A DNA stretch of 64,000 bases from SIG480 sp045636865 (GTDB lineage Bacteria > Bacillota > Clostridia > Oscillospirales > JAAYXM01): the NCBI GenBank assembly GCA_045636865.1, contig JAZTYJ010000017.1:6469-70468 (forward strand), written 5' to 3'. Shown here piece by piece: positions 42,147 through 51,205 of this stretch. Below the pieces are notes generated by a model. That model was not told the DNA's origin. It saw only the letters and a list, made by a program, of their open reading frames with translations, and made no database searches. Positions within the stretch are counted from its first letter, which is position 1; every line of letters begins with the position of its first letter. Both the position numbers and the translations under genes were made by a program.

Positions 42147-43208
42147 TTATCTTTCCTTTCTCTCAAGTGCGAAAGATATGATTCTGTCAAGCAGATCTGA
42201 AAACTCTATTCCGCAGGCGGCAAAGAGTTTTGAATACATGCTGATGCTCGTAAAACCGGGGATGGTGTTTATTTCATTGAAGATTATCTTTCCCGTTTCC
42301 TTGTGGATGAAGAAGTCAACCCTCGAGAGTCCCGAGCAGGAAAGGGCGTGGTAAATCTTCTTTGCATATCCGCGGATTTCTTCGGAAATCTCTTCCGGAA
42401 GATCTGCGGGAATAACTGTCTTTGAAGCAGAATCGAGATATTTTGATTCGTAAGAATAAGTCTCGGTAGCGGAGAGAACCTCACCGCAGACAGAGACGAT
42501 TGCATCGTCGTTTCCCAGAACCGCGGTTTCAATTTCGCGTGCAGGGATAAATTCTTCAACGAGAGCCTTTCCGCCGTAAGAGAGCGCATTGGAAAGTTTT
42601 TCACGAAGCTCTTTCCGGTCTGATGCCTTTGCGGCACCGACAGACGAGCCTGTGCCCGTCGGCTTTACGAACACGGGATATGAAAACTTTTTCTCAACTT
42701 TCGAAATCACATCAGAACTCTCGAAATCGTGAGTCGTAACGCATATCCAGTCAGCCTGGGCAACTCCTGCAGAAGCGGCAACGAGCTTTGTGAGCGATTT
42801 GTCCATGCAAACTGCGCTCGATGCGGCACCCGGGCCGACACACGCGATTCCCGCAAGTTCGCACGCACCCTGAAGGCGTCCGTCTTCGGCATTTTCACCG
42901 TGCATAACGGGGAATATAACGTCGAGAGAAATCCACTCGTCTGTTTTAAAGACATAAAGCCCTGCACTCTTGCGGCTTGTAACGAGTGTACACTCAAACT
43001 TCGGTAGAGTCTGCCACTTATCAGCCTCAATGTCGGCGGGAGATACTTCGGGCAGATAATACCAGTCGCCATCGCGCGAGATTCCGACGATTGAAAGGTC
43101 ATACTTTGAACGGTCAAGACCGGAAAGTACGCTCGCGGAAGAACGAAGGGAAATTTCATATTCACTTGATGCGCCGCCAAAGAGTACGGCAAGACGAGTT
43201 TTGCTCAT
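42147..43208 (-). CDS. ddl: D-alanine--D-alanine ligase
   Basis: A 353-aa ATP-grasp ligase. It starts SKTRLAVLFGGASSEYEISL and has MHGENAEDGRLQGACELAG, the ATP-grasp segment FVKPTGTGSSVGAAKASD, EEFIPAREIETAVLG, DFFIHKETGKIIFNEINTIPG and SMYSKLFAACG. The EISLRS serine and the final loop are of the usual Ddl type. I cannot distinguish D-Ala-D-Ala from D-Ala-D-Lac specificity firmly. The ATG at 43208 has CGGAG 9 bases upstream. Confidence 0.95.
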   Translation of the reverse strand: MSKTRLAVLFGGASSEYEISLRSSASVLSGLDRSKYDLSIVGISRDGDWYYLPEVSPADIEADKWQTLPKFECTLVTSRKSAGLYVFKTDEWISLDVIFPVMHGENAEDGRLQGACELAGIACVGPGAASSAVCMDKSLTKLVAASAGVAQADWICVTTHDFESSDVISKVEKKFSYPVFVKPTGTGSSVGAAKASDRKELREKLSNALSYGGKALVEEFIPAREIETAVLGNDDAIVSVCGEVLSATETYSYESKYLDSASKTVIPADLPEEISEEIRGYAKKIYHALSCSGLSRVDFFIHKETGKIIFNEINTIPGFTSISMYSKLFAACGIEFSDLLDRIISFALERKER

Positions 43209-43271
43209 AAAAAACAACTCCGATTCAGTTAATAAAATGCTAATTTATATTCAAAAAAACCAAAAAATATG

Positions 43272-43931
43272 TCAAAGGATAACGTATGCAAAAATTGAGA
43301 TAAAGTGGCAGACGCTTCCACCCAGCGCAAAAAGGTGAAAGACGGAATGCATATACCTGACACGGCTTCCGATGCCGTAAAGAACTGCGCCGACCGTGTA
43401 AAGGATGCCGCCGGCAAGCAGGAGTGAAACACCTTCGGATGGTACGGATGCGATGAGCGTTTTGACTGAAAAGATAACAGCCCAACCCATAGCGATGTAG
43501 AGAATCATCGAAAGAACAGTTGACTTTTTAAGGCTTATTGCATTGAGGGTAATTCCCAAAGCTGCCGCTCCGACGATTACACCAAAAACCGTAAACCCAA
43601 CGGGACCGCGCATTGAGACGAGTGTATACGGGATATAGGTGCCTGCAATGAGAAGAAATATGCTGCAATGGTCCAAGATTCTGAAAACGCGCTTTGCACG
43701 GTTTATGCCGAGCGCGTGGTAGATTGTCGAAACTGAATAAAGAATAATCATTGAAGAGCCGTAAAGCGCGCTGCTTACAATCTTCCAGGCGTCTCCGCTC
43801 TTTGCAGAAAAGACAACGCACAAAACGAGAACAACAATGCCAAAAACAGCACCACAGCCATGGGATATTGAATTTAAAAGCTCTTCGCCGAGAGTGTATT
43901 TCGGAATGCCGAGTCGTTCTCTTTTGTCCAT
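43272..43931 (-). CDS. Hemolysin III / PAQR-family membrane protein
   Basis: About 219 aa with seven predicted transmembrane segments. Family signatures: YTLGEELLNSISHGCGAVFG (first His region), SSALYGSSMIILYSVSTIYHAL and FHLFALGGSVCHFISIF with the conserved His residues that bind metal in PAQR proteins. Bacterial members are called hemolysin III or YqfA; the biochemical role is unsettled, possibly lipid hydrolysis. It has its own promoter, divergent from the T-box operon. Confidence 0.92.
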   Translation of the reverse strand: MDKRERLGIPKYTLGEELLNSISHGCGAVFGIVVLVLCVVFSAKSGDAWKIVSSALYGSSMIILYSVSTIYHALGINRAKRVFRILDHCSIFLLIAGTYIPYTLVSMRGPVGFTVFGVIVGAAALGITLNAISLKKSTVLSMILYIAMGWAVIFSVKTLIASVPSEGVSLLLAGGILYTVGAVLYGIGSRVRYMHSVFHLFALGGSVCHFISIFAYVIL

Positions 43932-43949
43932 AAAGTACATCCCCTTTCA

Positions 43950-43978
43950 ATTTTATATCATACCACTTTTTAAGTCAA
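43950..43978 (-). promoter_or_regulatory. Promoter of the hemolysin III-like gene
   Basis: TTGACT (43978-43973), 17-base spacer, TAAAAT (43955-43950) on the minus strand. Confidence 0.65.
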
Positions 43979-44029
43979 ATTACAATGCATTTTTGATAAC
44001 ATACATATATAAAATATAATATAAAAAAC

Positions 44030-44058
44030 TTGACAGCAGTTTTTTGCGGTGGTATAAT
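44030..44058 (+). promoter_or_regulatory. Strong promoter of the T-box operon
   Basis: Perfect TTGACA (44030-44035), 17-base spacer, perfect TATAAT (44053-44058). Confidence 0.93.
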
Positions 44059-44065
44059 TAGCACA

Positions 44066-44333
44066 AACCGTTGAGGAAGAGTAAGTAGGCTATGCCGATT
44101 TTCCCAAAGAGAGTCGCAGATGGTGTGATTGCGGCGGAGAATGCATAACTGAATGGGCTTCCGAGGGCAATCAGAAAGGTTTCCGAGTATGTGCGACGGA
44201 GTGTGGCTCTCCGTAAACAAAGGTCTGCATATGTTAGTATGCGTAAGTGGGCGCGAAAGCGTCAAGCCGGGTGGCACCGCAGGATATGTTAATTCATCCT
44301 GTCCCAGCAAATTGTCATGGGACAGGATTTTTC
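44066..44333 (+). promoter_or_regulatory. Tryptophan T-box leader
   Basis: A tRNA-sensing leader. Stem I begins GAGGAAGAGTAAGTAGG and contains the AGAGAG and GGTG..TGCG elements. The specifier loop reads CTGAATGGGC with codon TGG at 44154-44156, which selects tRNA-Trp. The conserved T-box GGGTGGCACCGC is at 44269-44280. A competing terminator follows at 44296-44328 (ATCCTGTCCCA/TGGGACAGGAT and T-run). Uncharged tRNA-Trp should favour the antiterminator and switch on the three genes downstream. Confidence 0.95.
44296..44333 (+). terminator. T-box attenuator terminator
   Basis: An 11-bp stem, ATCCTGTCCCA/TGGGACAGGAT, followed by TTTTTCTCTG. It is the off-state hairpin of the T-box. Confidence 0.92.
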
Positions 44334-44373
44334 TCTGTTTTCCGTCCCTATCAAATTGAAAGGAGATTGCAAA

Positions 44374-45747
44374 ATGGCAGACAAAAAAATCCCTTACAAA
44401 ATTTATCTCGAAGAATCGATGATGCCGAAGTATTGGTACAACCTTCGCGCAGAAATGCAGAAGAAGCCTGCTCCGCTTCTCAATCCCGAAACTAAAAAGC
44501 CGATAACGGCGCAGGAGCTCTCGAAGGTTTTCTGTGATGAGCTTGTCCGTCAGGAGCTTGATGACACAACAGTAAATATCGAAATTCCGGAGCAGATCCG
44601 CAATTTCTATAAAATGTACCGTCCGTCTCCGCTTATCCGTGCATATTGTCTTGAGGAAAAACTTCAGACTCCCGCTAAGATTTACTACAAGTTTGAGGGC
44701 AACAACACAAGCGGAAGCCACAAGTTAAATTCCGCTATCGCTCAGGCATACTATGCAAAGCAGCAGGGACTCCGTGGCGTTACAACCGAAACAGGTGCAG
44801 GTCAGTGGGGAACCGCGCTTTCAATGGCATGCTCATACTTTGACCTTGACTGCAAGGTTTTTATGGTTAAGTGCTCATATGAACAGAAGCCCTTCCGCCG
44901 CGAGGTTATGAGGACATACGGCGCATCGGTAACTCCGTCTCCGTCTATGGATACGGAAATCGGAAAGAAGATTCTTGCCGAGCATCCCGGAACTACGGGA
45001 AGCCTCGGATGTGCAATTTCTGAAGCTGTTGAAGCGGCAGGAAAGAACGAAGGCTATCGCTACGTTCTCGGAAGTGTGCTCAATCAGGTTATGCTTCATC
45101 AGTCGGTAATCGGACTTGAAGCAAAGGCCGCGCTTGATATGTACGGCGAAAAGGCAGATATGATTATCGGCTGTGCAGGTGGCGGTTCAAACCTTGGAGG
45201 ACTCATTGCTCCGTTTATGGGAGAGAAGCTCCGTGGCGAGCGCGACTATCAGTTTGTCGCTGTTGAGCCGCAGTCCTGCCCGAGCCTTACAAGAGGTAAG
45301 TATGCATACGACTACTGCGATACGGGCAAGGTGTGTCCGCTTGCAAAGATGCACACGCTCGGTAGTGGCTTTATTCCGTCTGCAACTCACGCGGGCGGTC
45401 TTCGCTACCACGGTATGAACTCAACCCTCTCGGAGCTTTATGACCAGGGACTTATGGAAACAAGAACCGTTTCACAGAAGGAAGTCTTTGCGGCGGCAGA
45501 ATATTTTGCGAGAATTGAAGGAATTCTCCCTGCTCCCGAGAGCTCACACGCAATCAAGATTGCGCTTGACGAGGCGATAAAGTGCAAGGAAACGGGAGAG
45601 GAGAAGACAATCGTCTTCGGCCTTACGGGAACGGGATATTTCGATATGTATGCATATGAAAAGTTCCACAACGACGAGCTTGGTGCATATATCCCGTCTG
45701 ACGAGGAGATAGCAAAGAGCCTTGCATCTCTTCCCGTTGTTGAATAA
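44374..45747 (+). CDS. trpB: Tryptophan synthase beta chain, TrpB2 type
   Basis: A 457-aa PLP enzyme that joins indole and serine. It is of the longer TrpB2 class: long N-terminal extension (KIYLEESMMPKYWYNLRAEM), RPSPLIRAYCLEE, the PLP lysine K117 in NTSGSHKLNSA, TETGAGQWGTAL and the phosphate-binding GCAGGGSNLGG. No trpA or other trp gene is next to it. TrpB2 enzymes can work without TrpA, for instance to salvage indole. The ATG at 44374 follows GAAAGGAGA; the longer frame enters the terminator. Trp control is supported by the T-box. Confidence 0.93.
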   Translation: MADKKIPYKIYLEESMMPKYWYNLRAEMQKKPAPLLNPETKKPITAQELSKVFCDELVRQELDDTTVNIEIPEQIRNFYKMYRPSPLIRAYCLEEKLQTPAKIYYKFEGNNTSGSHKLNSAIAQAYYAKQQGLRGVTTETGAGQWGTALSMACSYFDLDCKVFMVKCSYEQKPFRREVMRTYGASVTPSPSMDTEIGKKILAEHPGTTGSLGCAISEAVEAAGKNEGYRYVLGSVLNQVMLHQSVIGLEAKAALDMYGEKADMIIGCAGGGSNLGGLIAPFMGEKLRGERDYQFVAVEPQSCPSLTRGKYAYDYCDTGKVCPLAKMHTLGSGFIPSATHAGGLRYHGMNSTLSELYDQGLMETRTVSQKEVFAAAEYFARIEGILPAPESSHAIKIALDEAIKCKETGEEKTIVFGLTGTGYFDMYAYEKFHNDELGAYIPSDEEIAKSLASLPVVE

Positions 45748-45773
45748 TAAAAAGCGGAAAGGAGACCCGGCAA

Positions 45774-46607
45774 ATGAATAATGAATCGCTTAAGAGCTGT
45801 GCTGTTATAAACGACTTGTCGGGTTTCGGCAGATGTGCTCTTAACGTAACCGTGCCGGTTATGAGCGCGATGGGAATCCGCGTGCTCCCGGTACCGACGG
45901 CAGTTCTTTCAAATCATACGGGGTTTTCGGATTATTACTTCCGCGACCTGACCGACGGTATGGAGGAGTATCTCGCCGCGTGGGAAAAGCTCGGCCTTTC
46001 GTATGACGGAATATATACGGGCTTTCTCGGAAGCGAAACTCAGGTCGATATAATTTCCGAATTCATAAAGAAAAACAGAAAAGAGAACACGCTTTTGTTT
46101 GTAGATCCCGTTATGGGCGACGACGGTGCGATTTATCCTACATACACGCATGGGCTCGTAAAACGGATGAAAAATCTCATCCACGAGGCAGATATAATAA
46201 CCCCGAACCTCACAGAGGCATGCCTTCTTGCCGATTGCGATTTCGAAGAGATGAAACAGGCAGAAACAGATAAGCTTTTCGCTCTCGCTCTTCACCTCAC
46301 GCAGTTCGGCGCAGGAAGTGCGGTAATAACGGGGATATACAGGGAAGACAAGGTCTCAAATGTCGTTTGCGACGGTGTTTCGGGCAAGATGTTTGAAACC
46401 TCCTCAAAATGCGTTGCAGGGCAGTTCTGCGGAACGGGGGATCTTTTCTCATCACTTGTTTTCGGATATGTTATGCAAGGTAAAAATTTAAAAAAAGCGG
46501 TAGCGCGTGCGTCAGCGTTCATTTGCCGTGCGGCAAGATTTTCCGAAAAGGCGGGAGTCTCACCGACCGACGGAATCGCGTTTGAACCGCTTATGTCAAA
46601 GATTTAA
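45774..46607 (+). CDS. Pyridoxal/pyridoxamine kinase (PdxY/PdxK-like)
   Basis: A 277-aa ribokinase-fold kinase that phosphorylates vitamin B6 vitamers. Signatures: CAVINDLSGFGRCALNVTVPV, LPVPTAVLSNHTGF, LLFVDPVMGDDGAIYPTY, DIITPNLTEACLLADC and the C-terminal GTGDLFSSLVFGYVMQG with the catalytic Asp. The N-terminal SGFGRC replaces the usual His/Gly segment, as in Firmicute PdxY-like proteins. It begins 26 bases after trpB with AAAGGAGA in front, inside the Trp T-box operon. Its product PLP is the cofactor of TrpB. (The first signature is best read in parts: VINDLSGFGRC, then NVTVPV.). Confidence 0.9.
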   Translation: MNNESLKSCAVINDLSGFGRCALNVTVPVMSAMGIRVLPVPTAVLSNHTGFSDYYFRDLTDGMEEYLAAWEKLGLSYDGIYTGFLGSETQVDIISEFIKKNRKENTLLFVDPVMGDDGAIYPTYTHGLVKRMKNLIHEADIITPNLTEACLLADCDFEEMKQAETDKLFALALHLTQFGAGSAVITGIYREDKVSNVVCDGVSGKMFETSSKCVAGQFCGTGDLFSSLVFGYVMQGKNLKKAVARASAFICRAARFSEKAGVSPTDGIAFEPLMSKI

Positions 46608-46620
46608 GGAGGACATAAAG

Positions 46621-47124
46621 ATGAATTCAGCAAAGACAAAAAAAATAATTATGACAGCTCTTTTTGCCGCGATAATCGCAGTGTGTACGCGCTTTACGGC
46701 ATTCCCGATTCCGGGAACGAGCGGATACGTTCACCTCGGTGATGCATTTGTTTTTCTGTCTGCGGCGTGTCTGCCGGCACCGTATTCGCTTATCGCGTCG
46801 GCTCTTGGCGGAATGCTTGCAGATTTTATGTACGGCTCACTTATATACGTCATTCCGACTGCAATAGTCAAGGCACTTATGACGCTTTGCTTTTTCGGAA
46901 AAAAAGAAAAGAAGCTTTTTGCAAAAAAGAGCATCGTTTCGTGCATTTTCGGAATAATAGCTCTTGTAGCGGGATACTACATTGCAGAGGTTATAATATT
47001 CGGAAGCTTCATAGCTCCGCTTACGGGCATTATCTGGAATGCGGCACAGGGCATCTTCTCCGCAATTTTGTTTGCAGTAGTGGCGGTTGCGCTTGATGCA
47101 TCCAATATTATGAAAAAAATGTAA
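46621..47124 (+). CDS. ECF transporter S component
   Basis: A 167-aa membrane protein with five or six hydrophobic segments. Typical S-component features are present: ALFAAIIAVCTRFTAFPIPG at the start, GYVHLGDAFVFLSAACLPAP, ALGGMLADFMYGS and a C-terminal helix with WNAAQGIFSAILFAVVAVAL. S components bind a vitamin and dock on a shared ECF energising module, absent here. Substrate is not readable from sequence, but its place after the B6 kinase makes a B6 vitamer a reasonable guess; tryptophan or another compound is the alternative. The ATG at 46621 follows AAGGAGGAC. Confidence 0.85.
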   Translation: MNSAKTKKIIMTALFAAIIAVCTRFTAFPIPGTSGYVHLGDAFVFLSAACLPAPYSLIASALGGMLADFMYGSLIYVIPTAIVKALMTLCFFGKKEKKLFAKKSIVSCIFGIIALVAGYYIAEVIIFGSFIAPLTGIIWNAAQGIFSAILFAVVAVALDASNIMKKM

Positions 47125-47130
47125 TAAGTA

Positions 47131-47158
47131 AGAGTTCTCGGAAAGAGAACTCTTTTAA
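47131..47158 (+). terminator. Terminator of the trpB operon
   Basis: AGAGTTCTC, loop GGAAA with shared bases, GAGAACTCT and TTTT. Confidence 0.85.
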
Positions 47159-47249
47159 TTTTAAAAAATTTTTTCACGAAAAAAAGGGAAAACGGTTTTT
47201 TTGGAGTATATAATTATGTAGAGTATTTTTTGAAAAGGAAGTGGTGCGT

Positions 47250-48257
47250 ATGAATATAAGAGAAATCGAAGAAAAAAGAGAAGTCAGAGATTTGTCCGAA
47301 TATGCATGTCTTTCTTCAAAAAGCGGTGGCAGAGAGCGCGAGGAGACTGAATGTGAGGTCCGCACGTGCTTTATGAGAGACCGCGACAGAATTATCCATT
47401 CAAAATCATTCAGACGGTTAAAACACAAAACCCAAGTGTTCATCTCGCCCGAGGGCGATCACTACAGAACGCGTCTTACTCATACACTTGAGGTTTCGGG
47501 CATCGCGAGAACCATTGCGCGCGCACTTTCACTCAACGAAGGTCTTTGCGAAGCCATCGCGATGGGGCACGACCTCGGACACACTCCGTTCGGACACAGC
47601 GGCGAGCGCGAACTCAAGGCTCTTACCGGCGGTGCATTTTCGCATAATCTCCAGAGTGTGCGCGTGGTGGAGAAAATTGAGCACGACGGGCGAGGTCTTA
47701 ACCTTACGCGTGAGGTGCGCGACGGTATCGCCTGCCACAGCGGTGACAGGGTGGCGAGCACGCTTGAAGGCCGCGTTGTTGCGCTTGCCGACAGAATCGC
47801 CTATATAAACCACGACATAGACGATGCCTGCCGCGCAGGGCTTATGCGTGAGGGCGATATTCCGAAGGAGTATCGCGATGTACTGGGCGAGCGTCCGAGC
47901 AAGAGAATAAACACTCTTGTTATAGACACGATAAAAGAAAGCTCAGGTTTAAACGAAATCAAAATGTCAGACGAAGTAAACCGCGCTATGCTGGGACTTC
48001 GTGAATTTATGTTTGAGCGTGTCTACCGCGCAGAATTTGCTCTCCTGCAGGAAACGAAAATACGCGATATGATAAGGCGTCTGTTTGAATATTACAGCAA
48101 GGATGTGTCTTATCTTCCCGAAGAGTACAGGCAAATAGCGGAGGAAGACGGAATGACCGTTGCAGTATGCGACTTTATCGCCTGTATGACGGACAGATAT
48201 GCTCTCAATACATACAATGAGCTGTTCCTGCCGATTTCGTGGGGACATGTTCAGTAA
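47250..48257 (+). CDS. dgt: dGTPase / HD-domain dNTP triphosphohydrolase
   Basis: A 335-aa HD-domain protein. Metal ligands: H78 in RTRLTHTLEVSGIA, and H107-D108 in IAMGHDLGHTPFGHSGE. DRIAYINHDIDDA supplies the last Asp. RRLKHKTQVF is a further family signature. It hydrolyses dGTP or other dNTPs to nucleoside and triphosphate. The ATG at 47250 follows AAAAGGA by 10 bases; two upstream GTGs are less likely. Its usual neighbours dnaG and rpoD follow, the standard Clostridia order. Confidence 0.93.
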   Translation: MNIREIEEKREVRDLSEYACLSSKSGGREREETECEVRTCFMRDRDRIIHSKSFRRLKHKTQVFISPEGDHYRTRLTHTLEVSGIARTIARALSLNEGLCEAIAMGHDLGHTPFGHSGERELKALTGGAFSHNLQSVRVVEKIEHDGRGLNLTREVRDGIACHSGDRVASTLEGRVVALADRIAYINHDIDDACRAGLMREGDIPKEYRDVLGERPSKRINTLVIDTIKESSGLNEIKMSDEVNRAMLGLREFMFERVYRAEFALLQETKIRDMIRRLFEYYSKDVSYLPEEYRQIAEEDGMTVAVCDFIACMTDRYALNTYNELFLPISWGHVQ

Positions 48258-48286
48258 AAAATATAGTGGGAAAGGAAGTGAAAAGG

Positions 48287-50041
48287 ATGGCGTTTCCGAG
48301 AGAATTTATGGACGAGCTGCTCTCAAGGACCGACATAGTGTCGGTGGTGTCGAGATATGTTAACTTATCGCGACGCGGAACAGGATATCTGGGGCTTTGT
48401 CCGTTCCATAACGAGAAAACACCGTCGTTTTCAGTTTCCTCAGATAAACAGTTCTTCTACTGCTTCGGTTGCGGCACAGGCGGAGATGCAATAACATTTG
48501 TTATGAAAATCGAAAACATCGATTTCTCGGAAGCCGTCGGAAAACTTGCCGACTGGGCAGGACTCAAAATTCCCGAATCAAGCTACGGCGCAGAAGAACG
48601 CGGAAAACGAAAACGCCTCAATGAAGCTTTGCGTTTTGCGGCAAAATACTATCACGAAAGCCTCAAAGGTGACGGCGGCGAGGCGGCGAGAAAATACCTC
48701 CTCGACCGAGGTCTTACACCGACTACCATAACAAACTTCGGCCTTGGTTTTTCTCCCGACAGGTGGGACGGACTCCTTACCGAGCTTACCGCAAAAGGTT
48801 TTTCAAAATCCGAGCTCATAGAAGCAGGGCTTGAAAGAGCCGGCAAAAACGGACGTATTTATGATTGGTTCAGGTCAAGGGTAATGTTCCCGATAATCGA
48901 CGTCAGAGGCACGGTAATCGGCTTTGGCGGAAGAAATATGGGACCTGAAGAACCGAAATATTTAAATTCGCCGGAGTCGTCGGTCTTCAACAAGCGAAGA
49001 AACTTATACGCGATGAATTTTGCGCGGCAAAGCAAGGCTGACTATTTCATCCTCTGCGAAGGGTATATGGACGTTATTGCCCTGCATCAGGCAGGATACA
49101 ATTCTGCGGTTGCGTCTCTCGGCACAGCTCTCGGAGAAGAGCAGGCGCATCTTATGTCGAAATACAAAGGCAAGGTAATAATTTCATACGACTCCGACAA
49201 GGCAGGCCGCGCCGCAACAGAACGGGCGATTGATATTCTCACAAAGGCAAACCTTGAGGTGCGTGTGCTTTCGATGACGGGTGCAAAGGATCCGGATGAG
49301 TATATCAAAAAGTTCGGAAAGGAAAGCTTCGGAAAGCTGATTGAAAATGCATTGCCTGCATCGGAATACCGCCTTGAGATGACAAAGCAGACATACGATC
49401 TGGCTGACGATGATCAACGTGTTTTGTATATAAAGGAAGCGGTCGCATATCTTGCGAAGATGTCAAATGCATTTGAACGCGAAATATATGCAGGGCGTAT
49501 CTCAAGAGAAACGGGAGTTACAGCCGATGCCATCTTAAAAGAAGCGGAGCGAGAGAGAAAAAAGCTCATAAGCCGACAGAAGAAGGACGAAGAGAGGCGT
49601 GTGCTTGATCCTGTCAGCTCGATTATGCCGAAGGACAAGTCCGCAAGATACAGAAATCCGCGCTCGGCAGTGGCAGAAGAGAGCTTGCTTTCTCTCTGCG
49701 CGGCAGATATTGCGGCATGTCGCGAGGCGATGGAAAAAATTTCGGGAAAGATGTTCTCTTCCGAGCTTCTGGGAAGAGCCTTTGACAAGCTGTGCCGCCA
49801 CATCCGTGAAACGGGTGAGGAGGCACCTATCCGAACGATGTGCGAGGGTATGAGCGAGGATGAGGCATCCCATATTGCGGCAGTATTTGCGAGAAGGCAG
49901 AATGCAGACAGGAAAGCGTTGGGAGATTATCTCGACACAATAAAGCAAGAATATATGAAGGGGCAGGGAGAGTGCGACGATGCAGCACTTCTTGCCGCCA
50001 CAGAATTTTACAGAAAGAAGAAGGGGAAACAAGATGGATAA
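48287..50041 (+). CDS. dnaG: DNA primase
   Basis: A 584-aa primase. The N-terminal CHC2 zinc finger uses C38, H41, C59 and C62 (LCPFHNEKTPSF ... FYCFGCGTGGD). The TOPRIM catalytic domain has EGYMDVIALHQAG, SLGTALGEEQA and ISYDSDKAGRAATERAI. The C-terminal helicase-binding part is present (from about residue 430). The ATG at 48287 is chosen because the longer frame overlaps dgt. Its stop overlaps the rpoD start. Confidence 0.97.
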   Translation: MAFPREFMDELLSRTDIVSVVSRYVNLSRRGTGYLGLCPFHNEKTPSFSVSSDKQFFYCFGCGTGGDAITFVMKIENIDFSEAVGKLADWAGLKIPESSYGAEERGKRKRLNEALRFAAKYYHESLKGDGGEAARKYLLDRGLTPTTITNFGLGFSPDRWDGLLTELTAKGFSKSELIEAGLERAGKNGRIYDWFRSRVMFPIIDVRGTVIGFGGRNMGPEEPKYLNSPESSVFNKRRNLYAMNFARQSKADYFILCEGYMDVIALHQAGYNSAVASLGTALGEEQAHLMSKYKGKVIISYDSDKAGRAATERAIDILTKANLEVRVLSMTGAKDPDEYIKKFGKESFGKLIENALPASEYRLEMTKQTYDLADDDQRVLYIKEAVAYLAKMSNAFEREIYAGRISRETGVTADAILKEAERERKKLISRQKKDEERRVLDPVSSIMPKDKSARYRNPRSAVAEESLLSLCAADIAACREAMEKISGKMFSSELLGRAFDKLCRHIRETGEEAPIRTMCEGMSEDEASHIAAVFARRQNADRKALGDYLDTIKQEYMKGQGECDDAALLAATEFYRKKKGKQDG

Positions 50042-51188
50042 CGAAAAGACAGAAAGAAACATCACCGTTGAGGAGAAAAAACAGATAATCCGTGAACTCA
50101 TTGAAACCGGAAAGAAGAAGGGCAAGCTTTCACAGAAGGAGCTCTCGGCGGTTGCAGAAGAGCTTGAGATGAATTCGGACGAAATAGAAAAACTCTATGA
50201 TGCGCTCGAAAACCACGGAATAGAGCTTCCTCTTGAAGAATTCATCGCAGACATTCCGACAGAAGATGAGTTCCTTGAGGACGCTCCGGAGGATCTTGGC
50301 GATATTGAGGAAATTCCCGAGGAAGAACTTGCAGATTCGGCATCGCTTCTTGAGGGTCTTTCGATTGATGACCACGTAAGAATTTACCTCAAGGAAATCG
50401 GTAAAGTTGATCTTCTTTCACCCGAGGAGGAGATAGAGCTTGCTGACCGTATGGCGCAGGGCGACAAAGAGGCAAAAGAGCGACTTTCGGCAGCAAACCT
50501 CCGTCTTGTTGTTTCCATCGCAAAGCGTTATGTCGGACGCGGTATGCTCTTCCTTGACCTCATTCAGGAGGGTAATCTCGGCCTTTTAAAGGCTGTTGAA
50601 AAGTTTGACCACACTAAGGGATATAAGTTTTCAACCTATGCAACCTGGTGGATCCGTCAGGCAATCACCCGCGCAATCGCCGATCAGGCAAGAACTATCC
50701 GAATTCCTGTTCATATGGTAGAAACGATAAACAAGGTAATCCGCGTGTCGCGTCAGCTTCTTCAGGAGCTTGGTCACGATCCCTCTCCGGAGGAAATTGC
50801 AGAGGAAATGCAGCTTCCGGTTGCCAAAGTCCGTGAGATATTGAAGATAGCACAGGAGCCGGTATCTCTTGAGACACCTATCGGTGAAGAGGAAGACTCG
50901 CACCTTGGCGACTTTATTCCCGCAGAGAATGCACAGGAGCCGGCAGAGGCTGCAACAGTTACCCTCCTGCGTGAAAAGCTCGTTGAGGTGCTTGGAACAC
51001 TTTCGCCGCGCGAAGAAAAGGTTCTGCGCCTTCGTTTCGGCATTGAGGACGGAAGAACACGCACTCTCGAAGAGGTCGGCAAGGAGTTCAACGTTACCCG
51101 TGAACGAATCAGACAGATTGAGGCAAAGGCATTGCGCAAGCTCCGTCATCCGAGCCGTGCAAAGCTGCTTAAAGACTTTTTTAACTAA
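50034..51188 (+). CDS. rpoD: Primary sigma factor RpoD/SigA
   Basis: A 384-aa vegetative sigma-70. Short acidic region 1.1-like N-terminus, region 1.2 (DDHVRIYLKEIGKVDLLSPEEE), region 2 (LRLVVSIAKRYVGRGMLFLDLIQEGNLGLLKAVEKFD, with FSTYATWWIRQAITRAIADQ for -10 recognition), region 3, and region 4 with RERIRQIEAKALRKLRHPSR for -35 recognition. These are cited in part. It explains the many TTGACA-TATAAT promoters here. The ATG overlaps the dnaG stop by 8 bases (coupled). Confidence 0.97.
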   Translation: MDNEKTERNITVEEKKQIIRELIETGKKKGKLSQKELSAVAEELEMNSDEIEKLYDALENHGIELPLEEFIADIPTEDEFLEDAPEDLGDIEEIPEEELADSASLLEGLSIDDHVRIYLKEIGKVDLLSPEEEIELADRMAQGDKEAKERLSAANLRLVVSIAKRYVGRGMLFLDLIQEGNLGLLKAVEKFDHTKGYKFSTYATWWIRQAITRAIADQARTIRIPVHMVETINKVIRVSRQLLQELGHDPSPEEIAEEMQLPVAKVREILKIAQEPVSLETPIGEEEDSHLGDFIPAENAQEPAEAATVTLLREKLVEVLGTLSPREEKVLRLRFGIEDGRTRTLEEVGKEFNVTRERIRQIEAKALRKLRHPSRAKLLKDFFN

Positions 51189-51205
51189 AGAGGTGCGCGA
51201 AAACG

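Noticed and set aside
43975..44721. 248-aa minus-strand ORF over the T-box
   Set aside because: It covers the promoter, T-box and trpB 5' end on the opposite strand; no domain is recognisable.
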